This document shows, one piece after another, positions 13,711 to 21,239 of a stretch of 37,510 nt of DNA (its first letter is position 1; every line of letters starts with the position of its first letter). Where the stretch lies: contig CACEWE010000017.1 of the NCBI GenBank assembly GCA_902563055.1, positions 1 to 37,510 of the forward strand. The letters run 5' to 3'. This DNA comes from an uncultured Gammaproteobacteria bacterium. Lineage in GTDB: Bacteria > Pseudomonadota > Gammaproteobacteria > Francisellales > CACEW01. The notes under the pieces were generated by a model. That model ran no database searches, was not told where the DNA came from, and was given only the letters and a program-made list of their open reading frames with translations. The position numbers were made by a program, and so were the translations under genes.

Positions 13711-15699
13711 ATGCCCTATATTTTTTCGCTTTTGTATTGCAGCTTGTTTTTTTGGGGACTCTTTAGTGCGTACCGGCTCATTTTTTTACTCCAGTATGGG
13801 CCTAAAGGGCTTTTTAGCAGCCGCCCTAATGATATTATGAAAGCTTTTGTACTCGGAGCGCGATTTGATTTAAAAAATATCGCCGTTGTAAATTTTATCC
13901 CGCTCATTGCCATCATCACTCATACCTACTGGCCTATTGCCGGAATGAAAATGGCACTAAACCTTTATTATATCGTAGCCGGAGTGATCTTTATTACCGC
14001 GATGGTGAGCGATTATTTTTATTACTCGTATTTTAATGATCGCATTAATTATCTTATTTGGGGCCTCCTTGATGATGATTTTAAAGCACTTATGATAACC
14101 ATTTGGAAAGATTATCCTGTATGCAAATATCTCTTTCTTATCCTTTTGGGCCTTAGTATTTTCATTATTATTATGCTCCACCTTATTAGCCATGGCATAC
14201 ACCCCTCTTCAAGCCATAGACACACCATGCTGGCAGTCATTATCTTAGTGATCGTACACTTTTTATTGGCCAGAGGAACCCTAAAACATCAACCCTTATC
14301 CGTTAAACATGCTTACGTATGTAATCACACCTTTATTAACTTACTCTCACATAACCCACTATCGTTAATTTTACACATGATTAAACTAAGAAGAAAAAAC
14401 AGCAAGCAAGCCTCGATCCAAACCCCCTTTGATGCTCAACTACCCAAAATTGCAAAAACCCTTGGACTGCCAACAAGCAAGACCGATAATGCATCAACTT
14501 TAATGCAAAAAAAAGCGCCCGATCATAATACAAAACTTGCCACGCCGCATGTCATTATGGTGATGATGGAAAGCTTTGGCAGCCACTTTTTTATTGAAGA
14601 TAAAAACAGCCAAGCCTTACTTGGTAGCCTCAAAGCACACTTTGAGGAAGATCACCTATTTTATCGTTTTATGTCCGATGCCAATGGCACGGCTGAAAGC
14701 TTTTGTGCACTCCTTAGCAACAGCCTGATGATTCCCCATAGTAACGCCCTTACAGAAAGCCCCTTACTCCATAAAACCATAGACTCTTCCGTTGCAAAGC
14801 TTTATCAGGAACAAGGTTACACGACCAGCGCTATTTATGGTGGCAAACTTTCATGGCGCAATATTGGCCAATATCTTCAATCACAAGGTTTTGATCAAGT
14901 CATTGGCGAACACGATATTATCCAAGCACTTCAACTAGAACCAAACCTGGATACTAAAAATGAATGGGGAGTCTATGATCACCATCTTATGGACTACTTA
15001 CATGCGCAATTATCAAAAGCTACCACGCCGCAGTTTATCTGCGTTTTAACTACAAGCAACCACCCGCCGTACTCCATGCCTAAATCGTTTTCCTTTGATA
15101 ATAGTGCACTGGTACACAAGTATCAAAATCGCTTTATGCGCAAGGAAGAAACCCTTAAGCGCTTTAAAGTTTTTCAATATTGTAATGATGCACTAGGAAA
15201 TTTTATCAGCCAAATAAAAGCAAACCCTTCTTTATCTTCAAAGTGTTTAATTGCCGCCACCGGTGACCACCCCTTCCGTGGCTATCAAATTTTTGATAAA
15301 GATGTTTTTTTAAAACATGCAGTGCCTTTTTACCTTTATGCCCCAGAAGCCTATACGCAAGCCTACCAAACTATTAATTATCAAAAATGTGGCTCACACA
15401 AAGATATCATGCCAACCTTAATTGAATTATCCCTCCCAAATGCCAACTATATAGCGATGGGTCATAATCTTCTTGATCATAAAAGCAATGCCATAGGCTT
15501 TAATTCCAATAAAGTCGCCATCAATAACGACGGGGTGGTTTTAATTGAAACCAGCGGTCCAACATACTTTACATGGGATAACTACTATACCCAATCCTGC
15601 AAAGAAAATACTAAGCTTCAAAACTTACTGGATCAATACTATGCCAGTATTGCACTTGCTAAAATGCATATAGAGGATAATATCAAAAACACCATATAG
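13711..15699 (+). CDS. LTA-synthase-like membrane phosphotransferase (alkaline phosphatase/sulfatase fold)
   Basis: Membrane enzyme of the lipoteichoic-acid-synthase/OpgB-type family, which transfers phosphoglycerol or phosphoethanolamine groups outside the inner membrane. About 662 residues: five N-terminal spans (to about residue 200), then a periplasmic catalytic domain. Metal and catalytic motifs are in order: Glu in VMMESFGSH (about 290), nucleophile Thr in DANGTAESF (about 326), Trp/Arg in GGKLSWRN, His in TTSNHPPYS, and Asp/His in ATGDHPFRG (about 519). I chose the ATG at 13711: AAGGA lies 8 bases before it but only 2 bases before the ATG at 13705. In a Gram-negative cell the product is more likely a modified glucan or lipopolysaccharide than teichoic acid. 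Substrate is not determinable here. Confidence 0.82.
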   Translation: MPYIFSLLYCSLFFWGLFSAYRLIFLLQYGPKGLFSSRPNDIMKAFVLGARFDLKNIAVVNFIPLIAIITHTYWPIAGMKMALNLYYIVAGVIFITAMVSDYFYYSYFNDRINYLIWGLLDDDFKALMITIWKDYPVCKYLFLILLGLSIFIIIMLHLISHGIHPSSSHRHTMLAVIILVIVHFLLARGTLKHQPLSVKHAYVCNHTFINLLSHNPLSLILHMIKLRRKNSKQASIQTPFDAQLPKIAKTLGLPTSKTDNASTLMQKKAPDHNTKLATPHVIMVMMESFGSHFFIEDKNSQALLGSLKAHFEEDHLFYRFMSDANGTAESFCALLSNSLMIPHSNALTESPLLHKTIDSSVAKLYQEQGYTTSAIYGGKLSWRNIGQYLQSQGFDQVIGEHDIIQALQLEPNLDTKNEWGVYDHHLMDYLHAQLSKATTPQFICVLTTSNHPPYSMPKSFSFDNSALVHKYQNRFMRKEETLKRFKVFQYCNDALGNFISQIKANPSLSSKCLIAATGDHPFRGYQIFDKDVFLKHAVPFYLYAPEAYTQAYQTINYQKCGSHKDIMPTLIELSLPNANYIAMGHNLLDHKSNAIGFNSNKVAINNDGVVLIETSGPTYFTWDNYYTQSCKENTKLQNLLDQYYASIALAKMHIEDNIKNTI

Positions 15700-15779
15700 C
15701 CCCATGCATTTTCTTATTAAATGATCAGCTTAGATTCGACACTTTGCAAATCTAAAAGTCTAATTATTCGTTTAATACA

Positions 15780-15807
15780 TTGACTTGCGTATAAAATATT
15801 GTATAAT
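15780..15807 (+). promoter_or_regulatory. Promoter of the riboflavin operon
   Basis: TTGACT (15780-15785) and a perfect TATAAT (15802-15807) are 16 bases apart. Transcription would start near 15814, just before the FMN riboswitch. Confidence 0.75.
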
Positions 15808-15820
15808 ACCCAAGATTTTA

Positions 15821-15952
15821 ACTCTTCAGGGCGGGGCGCAATTCCCCACCGGCGGTAAGTGCCAAGCACAAGCCCGCGAGCGGCGGTTTTTTACCAATGC
15901 AGATCTGGTGTAAATCCAGAGCCGACGGTCATAGTCCGGATGAAAGAAGAGC
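15821..15952 (+). promoter_or_regulatory. FMN riboswitch (RFN element)
   Basis: The leader carries the full conserved RFN core: CTCTTC (15822-15827) closing with GAAGAG (15946-15951) as P1. In between lie gggcggggcgcaattcccc, accggcggtaagtgcc, agcccgcgagc, agatctggtgtaaatccaga, gccgacggt and tagtccggatg in the canonical order. It senses FMN and should switch off riboflavin synthesis when FMN is plentiful. About 84 bases separate it from the ribE start. That stretch has a small ATGCG/CGCAT hairpin (15973-15989) but no T-run terminator, so control of translation initiation is more likely than attenuation. Confidence 0.95.
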
Positions 15953-16035
15953 TATTGTTTTTTGCTATTTCTATGCGCGCTTTACGCATGGAACTTGCTG
16001 TACATAGCACCCTGATACAACCTAAGGATATGACT

Positions 16036-16635
16036 ATGTATAGCGGTATCGTTCAAAATATGGCACAAGTGAATTCTATACAAGAACACCAAGGTGCAAA
16101 ATCAATAACCTTCAAAACACCATTTTTACTAGATGAAGTAAAAATTGGTGATAGCATTGCCATTAATGGCGCCTGCCTTACAGCCACCACAGTAAAGGGC
16201 TATGAGTTTACTGCTGACTTAATGTATGAAACTCTCAAAAGAACCAACTTAGGGCAATTAGAAAAAAATGACAAGGTAAATATGGAGCTTCCTATGCGTC
16301 TAAGTGATCGTATTGGCGGTCATATTATTAAAGGCCATATCGAATCTACTTCTAAAATAATAAAAATTGTTGATGAAACTAATGCAAAACGTTGCTTTAT
16401 AGAAATGAAGCCAGAGCTTGCTCCTTATATTATTCCTCAAGGATCTATTGCTATAGACGGCATGAGCATCACGATTATTGATGTTACCAAAGAGTATTTT
16501 TCAGTGGGGCTTATCCCCCACACGCAATCCATTACAATCGCTCAGTATTATAAAGAAGGAAAGGTCGTAAATTTAGAAAGCGATTATCTAGCCCGTTTTA
16601 CTGTTAAGAATCACGAGCAAAGTTATGCCAAATAA
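16036..16635 (+). CDS. ribE: Riboflavin synthase, alpha subunit
   Basis: Catalyses the last step of riboflavin synthesis, the dismutation of two 6,7-dimethyl-8-ribityllumazine molecules. The 199-residue protein has two tandem lumazine-binding domains. The first begins MYSGIVQNMAQV with SIAINGACLTAT; the second contains GGHIIKGHIES and SIAIDGMSITII, with the C-terminal helix after SVGLIPHTQSIT. The open frame reaches back into the riboswitch at 15859, but the real start is the ATG at 16036: AAGGA is 7 bases upstream and the family N-terminus matches. It is slightly shorter than the Escherichia coli enzyme (213). The last 11 bases overlap ribBA. FMN-riboswitch control is direct. Confidence 0.95.
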   Translation: MYSGIVQNMAQVNSIQEHQGAKSITFKTPFLLDEVKIGDSIAINGACLTATTVKGYEFTADLMYETLKRTNLGQLEKNDKVNMELPMRLSDRIGGHIIKGHIESTSKIIKIVDETNAKRCFIEMKPELAPYIIPQGSIAIDGMSITIIDVTKEYFSVGLIPHTQSITIAQYYKEGKVVNLESDYLARFTVKNHEQSYAK

Positions 16636-17827
16636 TATTCATCAAGCACTATTAGATCTACAGCAAGGTAAAATGATCATCCTTTGCGATGATGCAAAAC
16701 GTGAAAACGAAGGCGACCTAGTCTTAGCGGGCTGTTTTGCAACACCTGAAAAAATTAACTTTATCAACAAACATACCTGCGGTATTATCTGCACCCCAGT
16801 AAGTGAAGCTAAAGCAGCACAAATAGGCCTTAAAAAAAGCCCAAGCATCAACCAGCCAAATTTTGAAACACCTTTTAGTCAATCTATTGATGCAATGACC
16901 AACATCAGCACAGGAGTCAGTGCTCAAGACCGTGCAACCACAATTGCTACTCTTGCTCAAGAAAGCGCTAGCGAAAAGGATTTTGCATCACCTGGACATG
17001 TCTTTCCACTTATTGCAAATCCCCTTGGTGTGTTTGCGCGACCTGGACACACTGAAGGCAGCGTTGATTTAATGCGCTTAGCCAAGCTACCTGAAACTGC
17101 AGTCATTGCTGAAATCATGCTTGAAGATGGCCAAATGGCCAAAGGTGCTGCACTTGAAGCTTTTGCTCAAGAGCACCAACTAACCACTATAAGCATTGGG
17201 GATATTATTGCCCATAAAATTATCAATACCCCACTGCTTGAAAAAAGCGCTCAGGCTCGTATTCCTGTTGATAATATTGGGGATTTTCTTATGGAAGTCT
17301 ACCACTCGCCCCTATCTAAACAAGAGGTGATCACATTGCGAAGATATAATACGCCTCTGGCTTCTGAGCCCTTAGTTCGCATGCATTCTTCGTGTATGAC
17401 TGGCGATATTTTTTCTTCTGTACGCTGTGACTGTGGCGCACAACTTGATGCATCTATGGGGCGTATATACCAAGAGCATGGCTTGCTTATCTATCTCTTT
17501 CAAGAAGGCCGCGGCATTGGCCTGGCTGAAAAAATTAAAGCCTACGCTCTGCAAGATGATCAAAAGCTCGATACGGTTGACGCTAATCTCCAACTTGGCC
17601 ACCAAGCAGATGAAAGAGATTATCTTCTTGGCGCTGCGCTACTACACCAATTGAACATTGCAAGCATCAAGCTCTTAACCAACAACCCAGATAAAATTGC
17701 TCAACTGGAGCAATACCAAATTACGGTAAAGGAACGTGTTGCTATTGAAATATCCTGCAGCACGCACAACCAAAACTATTTAAAAACCAAAAAACACAAA
17801 CTAGCGCATTTACTGGAGGAGGTTTAA
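16625..17827 (+). CDS. ribBA: Bifunctional DHBP synthase / GTP cyclohydrolase II
   Basis: Makes both riboflavin precursors: 3,4-dihydroxy-2-butanone 4-phosphate from ribulose 5-phosphate (N-terminal RibB domain) and the pyrimidine from GTP (C-terminal RibA domain). The 400-residue product has RibB motifs DDAKRENEGDLVLAG (about 22-36) and FARPGHTEGSVDLMRLA (about 137-153). The RibA half has the zinc site SSCMTGDIFSSVRCDCGA (three cysteines, about 256-272), followed by FQEGRGIGLAEKIKAYALQ and LLTNNPDKI. Both active sites look intact. It overlaps ribE by 11 bases and is followed by ribH after 2 bases, so all three share the riboswitch-controlled transcript. ribD is not present in this window. 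Confidence 0.96.
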   Translation: MPNNIHQALLDLQQGKMIILCDDAKRENEGDLVLAGCFATPEKINFINKHTCGIICTPVSEAKAAQIGLKKSPSINQPNFETPFSQSIDAMTNISTGVSAQDRATTIATLAQESASEKDFASPGHVFPLIANPLGVFARPGHTEGSVDLMRLAKLPETAVIAEIMLEDGQMAKGAALEAFAQEHQLTTISIGDIIAHKIINTPLLEKSAQARIPVDNIGDFLMEVYHSPLSKQEVITLRRYNTPLASEPLVRMHSSCMTGDIFSSVRCDCGAQLDASMGRIYQEHGLLIYLFQEGRGIGLAEKIKAYALQDDQKLDTVDANLQLGHQADERDYLLGAALLHQLNIASIKLLTNNPDKIAQLEQYQITVKERVAIEISCSTHNQNYLKTKKHKLAHLLEEV

Positions 17828-17829
17828 AT

Positions 17830-18285
17830 TTGAATACCGTAACAATCGCCATAGTACAAAGCACCTTTAATAACGATATCACCGACAAAATGAGTGAGGA
17901 AGCAATTAAATTTCTCCAAAAGCACCATCAAAATGTCCAATTGCAGCATATCAAAGTGCCTGGTGCCGTGGAAATACCATTCATGTGCCAAACCCTTGCA
18001 CAAAACCAAAAACCTGATGCCATTTTAACATTTGGTGCAGTTATTTTTGGTCAGACCGACCATTATCAATATGTATGCAAAATGGTAACAGAGGGGGTTA
18101 ATAGAGTGATGCTTGATCATAACATCCCAATTGCATTTGGAGTGTTAACTTGCAAAGAACGCCAACATGCCCTTGATCGCGTGAATGGAAACCACAGTAA
18201 TATGGGCCAGGAAGCGGCATCATGTGCCATGGATATGATTGCACTAAAGCAAAAATACAGCCGAGCCATAGAAGCTCACGCTTAA
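17830..18285 (+). CDS. ribH: 6,7-dimethyl-8-ribityllumazine synthase
   Basis: Condenses the butanone phosphate and the pyrimidine into 6,7-dimethyl-8-ribityllumazine, the substrate of RibE; the family forms 60-mers or smaller rings. The 151-residue product carries IVQSTFNNDITDKM, VPGAVEIPFMCQTLA, LTFGAVIFGQTDHYQYV and PIAFGVLT, the family's active-site blocks. The start is TTG at 17830 with a strong GGAGGAGG 7 bases upstream. The 3' end is unusual: bases 18126-18262 recur at 19182-19318 after a foreign-looking cargo gene. This copy therefore ends with KQKYSRAIEAHA, whereas the remnant ends with KQKYSQKIPAQV. The gene probably remains functional, since all catalytic motifs lie in the intact copy. 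Confidence 0.94.
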   Translation: MNTVTIAIVQSTFNNDITDKMSEEAIKFLQKHHQNVQLQHIKVPGAVEIPFMCQTLAQNQKPDAILTFGAVIFGQTDHYQYVCKMVTEGVNRVMLDHNIPIAFGVLTCKERQHALDRVNGNHSNMGQEAASCAMDMIALKQKYSRAIEAHA

Positions 18286-19318
18286 ACCATCTAAATTAAT
18301 TGGTTTATAATCCAGCAACCATTGCAGAGCAAGAAAAAATATTCAAAAGCATACACCTTAATCAAATGGATGGTCATAATAATTTTTAAAATGCTTAGCC
18401 AACAATATATCAATATTTTTATTAAAACCGGGAATAGCAAAAGGGTAGCGCGGATAGATTCTATCATTAACCCACGACCCATCGTTTGAACTAGGCCAGC
18501 CATCTGTTTTGTCAATACATAAATCCACAAAATTTGGTATTTGATAGGTATTGGAAACTTGCATACAACCATCTATAAAAATATCCACATAACTTTGGGC
18601 TATAGGATAATATTCGCTTGGCTTTTCGATTTTATTATTTTTTTGTACATATACCCAATATACACCTTTAGGAAGAGCTCTATGCAATAGAGGCTCTATT
18701 TGATCTTCAGGAACCTCTTGGCGACAATAAACATACTCTCTTTGATCGACATTAACAATATCATTTAAATCTGCAGGATAATAAACCGCATTGAGAAAGC
18801 TTTTTTTACTTTTAATTAAAGTTAAGAACGTTGTTTTATAATTATTTCCAGATATACCCCATAACCGTTTATAGCCTCTCAACAAAATAGGATAAACATT
18901 CCTTGCCTTAGGATTTGTTCTTTTTCTGGACTGAGCTTGCATCAAGCTACCATAGCCTATAACATAATTTTGCTTTTCTTTGGAAAGAGGAGGAAAACAA
19001 TTATCATATGCATATAATTGAAATGATAAACATAAACCCAGGATAGTAACCAGCATTTTCTTCATTTTAAAATCCTTATAGACAACAATACTTAACAAAT
19101 TATATTAGCAATTATTTTTGCTTTTACAACTCAAAGCATTCCTTTATTTCTCCAGACTTGTTAATTAATTATTATAAAAACCCCAATTGCATTTGGAGTG
19201 TTAACCTGCAAAGAACGCCAACATGCCCTTGATCGCGTGAATGGAAACCACAGTAATATGGGCCAGGAAGCGGCATCATGTGCCATGGATATGATTGCAC
19301 TAAAGCAAAAATACAGCC
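18126..19318. repeat. 137-bp direct repeat of the ribH 3' end bracketing an inserted gene
   Basis: Bases 18126-18262 and 19182-19318 are identical except for one position (T at 18150, C at 19206), with an offset of 1056 bases. The first copy is the 3' part of the intact ribH; the second is an orphan fragment in the same frame. Between them lies one minus-strand cargo gene. The near identity points to a recent event. No integrase, transposase or terminal inverted repeat is visible. Confidence 0.95.
18358..19065 (-). CDS. Exported gamma-glutamylcyclotransferase-like protein (inserted cargo gene)
   Basis: The 235-residue product (ATG at 19065, with AAGGA 8 bases upstream) starts with a signal peptide, MKKMLVTILGLCLSFQLYAYD. 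A gamma-glutamylcyclotransferase/AIG2-like fold is suggested by VIGYGSLMQAQSRKRT (the YGSL glycine loop), RGYKRLWGISG, LNAVYYPADLNDIVNVD and DQREYVYCRQEV, where the Glu of REY is a candidate catalytic acid. Such enzymes release 5-oxoproline from gamma-glutamyl peptides, including glutathione. An exported version would act in the periplasm or beyond. It reads against the rib operon, is AT-rich, and sits exactly inside the ribH repeat, so it is probably acquired. Family assignment is moderate; activity is not proven. Confidence 0.72.
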   Translation of the reverse strand: MKKMLVTILGLCLSFQLYAYDNCFPPLSKEKQNYVIGYGSLMQAQSRKRTNPKARNVYPILLRGYKRLWGISGNNYKTTFLTLIKSKKSFLNAVYYPADLNDIVNVDQREYVYCRQEVPEDQIEPLLHRALPKGVYWVYVQKNNKIEKPSEYYPIAQSYVDIFIDGCMQVSNTYQIPNFVDLCIDKTDGWPSSNDGSWVNDRIYPRYPFAIPGFNKNIDILLAKHFKNYYDHPFD

Positions 19319-19341
19319 AAAAAATACCAGCACAAGTTTAG
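19182..19341 (+). pseudogene. Orphan 3' fragment of ribH
   Basis: The fragment reproduces about 45 codons of the ribH end (starting near PIAFGVLTCKERQ) in frame, then its own tail SQKIPAQV and a TAG at 19339-19341. It lacks the start and the first two thirds of the gene and has no ribosome-binding site. It is probably either the original ribH 3' end, displaced by the insertion, or the end brought in with the insert. It encodes no complete protein. Confidence 0.92.
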
Positions 19342-19426
19342 AACCTAAGGTAATCCCCCTGCCCCTCTTGGCAAATTAGACAGATAAGAGTATATTAGTT
19401 TTTTATGTCTTAATTGGGGGAGCCAA

Positions 19427-20776
19427 ATGGACCAAACTATTACCTTTTTACAAAAACTGACCGCGCTACTTTGGGGCCCTGCACTTATCACACTTTTATT
19501 TGCCTGCGGCGTGTACCTTACGCTGCGCCTTGGCGGTATCCAAATTCGTTTTTTTTGGCGCGCCATTAAACTGACCTTTAGAGGAAAACGCGCCGATTAT
19601 ACCGTTGGTGATATCACACCCTATCAATCACTCACTACCGCACTTGCTGCAACCATTGGAACCGGAAATATCGTTGGGGTTGCAACCGCACTTGTTTTAG
19701 GCGGTCCTGGTGCAATCGTTTGGATGTGGGCTACAGCCATCCTTGGCATGGCAACCAAATACGCAGAAGCACTCCTTGCGGTGCACTACCGTGATCTTGC
19801 TCCTGGAGAAGCCGTACAAGGTGGCCCAATGTACTACATTAAAAAAGGCCTTTCTACGCGCTGGCATTTTCTCGCTGGCACCTTTGCATTTTTAGCGATG
19901 TTTGCAAGCTTTGGTGCAGGAAACTCGATTCAATCTAATGCTATTGCAGAAGTGATTCGTGATGATTTTCATGTCAATACGCATATTACAGGATTAGTCT
20001 TAGTTGTCTTAATTGGCATGGTTATTGTTGGCGGTATTAAATCTATTGGCGCCTTCACCCAAAAACTCATTCCACCCTTGTCTATTATCTACTTTCTAAG
20101 CGGCATTGCGGTTTTAATCATACAACATCAACAAATTCCAGCTCTTTTTCATCTTATTTTTTCCCATGCCTTTGACCTTCACGCTGCAGGTGGCGGCATT
20201 GCAGGATTTACGGTAGCCACTGCTATTCGCTTTGGTGTGGCTCGCGGTGTACTGTCTAATGAGGCCGGCCTTGGAACTGCCGCCATGGCACATGCTGCCG
20301 CTAAAGCCAAACACCCTGCAGAACAAGGCTTAGTTGCTATGATGGGGCCCTTTTTAGATACTATTATTGTTTGTACCGTTACTGCTCTGGTTATATTAAT
20401 GATGCCAAACTGGAACCAGTCTGGGCTTGATGCAGCGATACTCTCTGCCAATGCTTTTTCTATAGCCCTTGGCCCCTGGGCAAAATATTATGTCAGCGCT
20501 GTGTTGATTCTTTTTGCTTTTACCACGCTCATCACTTGGAGCTACTATGGCGAACGCTGTGCCCAGTATCTCTTTGGGCCAAATATAAGAAAACCTTTTA
20601 AACTGCTGTGGCTTGTGGTTATATTTGGAAGTGCCAGCACCAGCTTAAACCTAGTTTGGCTTATCTCTGATGCATTAAATGCCCTGATGGCTATACCAAA
20701 TCTATTTGCCTTATTTATGCTCTCGCCAATGATTTTCAGACTAACAAGTGAATATATTACTCGCAAAATGGACTAA
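19427..20776 (+). CDS. Alanine/glycine:cation symporter (AGCS family)
   Basis: Predicted Na+-coupled importer of alanine or glycine in the inner membrane. The 449-residue product has about 11 spans and AGCS signatures: TPYQSLTTALAATIGTGNIVGVATAL near residues 65-90, GPGAIVWMWATAILGMATKYAEALLA, and ARGVLSNEAGLGTAAMAHAAA near residues 268-288, plus FTTLITWSYYGERCAQYLFG near the end. The start has GGGGGAG 6 bases before the ATG. A TCCCCC at 19354-19359 could pair with that site. It lies just downstream of the ribH remnant; the promoter is not clear. AGCS proteins are commonly called AlsT or DagA; substrate preference is not resolved. Confidence 0.92.
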   Translation: MDQTITFLQKLTALLWGPALITLLFACGVYLTLRLGGIQIRFFWRAIKLTFRGKRADYTVGDITPYQSLTTALAATIGTGNIVGVATALVLGGPGAIVWMWATAILGMATKYAEALLAVHYRDLAPGEAVQGGPMYYIKKGLSTRWHFLAGTFAFLAMFASFGAGNSIQSNAIAEVIRDDFHVNTHITGLVLVVLIGMVIVGGIKSIGAFTQKLIPPLSIIYFLSGIAVLIIQHQQIPALFHLIFSHAFDLHAAGGGIAGFTVATAIRFGVARGVLSNEAGLGTAAMAHAAAKAKHPAEQGLVAMMGPFLDTIIVCTVTALVILMMPNWNQSGLDAAILSANAFSIALGPWAKYYVSAVLILFAFTTLITWSYYGERCAQYLFGPNIRKPFKLLWLVVIFGSASTSLNLVWLISDALNALMAIPNLFALFMLSPMIFRLTSEYITRKMD

Positions 20777-20781
20777 CTACA

Positions 20782-21171
20782 TCAAGGTTGTAGCACACCA
20801 TTCTCTAAAGAATCTTCTTTATTAAGAGGCATATGTTCGGCTGACTGCTCCCTACTACCAACATATAAATTTGAACAAAATATTAAAGCATCTCCAAGCA
20901 GCGTTCCCCCAAGGGCTATAGCCGATGGAACCGCATTTTCCTTGGAAACCAATACCGCCACATGCGCTGCAATTTGCACAAGTAATAATGAGCTCAAAAA
21001 CATCAAAGAAACTTTTGATATAGACGATAACTCATTCCATTCTTTACGATCCTTAAGCGCATAAATGGTTAACACTTGAAATGCAATAAAGAATAAACTT
21101 ATAAACTGTACAATATCTTTTAGATCGCGATCAAAGGCATTGCTCATAACCATACCAACATGAAAACTCAT
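20782..21171 (-). CDS. Unknown small membrane protein
   Basis: No family recognised. The 129-residue product has three predicted spans: FISLFFIAFQVLTIYAL (about 23-41), VSLMFLSSLLLVQIAAHVAVLV (about 54-75) and AIALGGTLLGDALIFCSNLYV (about 84-104). An acidic, polar C-terminal tail follows. The start is uncertain: ATG at 21171, or ATG at 21147 (MSNAFDRDL); neither has a strong ribosome-binding site. It converges with the AGCS symporter gene, with stops 5 bases apart. The third span and tail (GDALIFCSNLYVGSREQ) faintly resemble part of the broken gene at 30416-30886, so the two may be paralogues. Confidence 0.55.
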   Translation of the reverse strand: MSFHVGMVMSNAFDRDLKDIVQFISLFFIAFQVLTIYALKDRKEWNELSSISKVSLMFLSSLLLVQIAAHVAVLVSKENAVPSAIALGGTLLGDALIFCSNLYVGSREQSAEHMPLNKEDSLENGVLQP

Positions 21172-21239
21172 GCGACTATAGTATAGAAAAATATCACAAA
21201 ATCAAGATATAATGAGCAACCCATGCTCCAAAAGAGCTT

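Noticed and set aside
15859..16035. Upstream extension of the ribE frame
   Set aside because: It runs through the FMN riboswitch. The AAGGA site and family N-terminus place the start at 16036.
18291..18572. Minus-strand open frame within the ribH-linked insertion
   Set aside because: It overlaps the GGCT-like gene in another frame, has no recognisable domain, and the GGCT-like frame has signal peptide and motifs.
18126..19341. Transposon or phage origin of the ribH insertion
   Set aside because: No transposase, integrase, terminal inverted repeat or short target duplication is visible; the repeat is a 137-bp gene segment.
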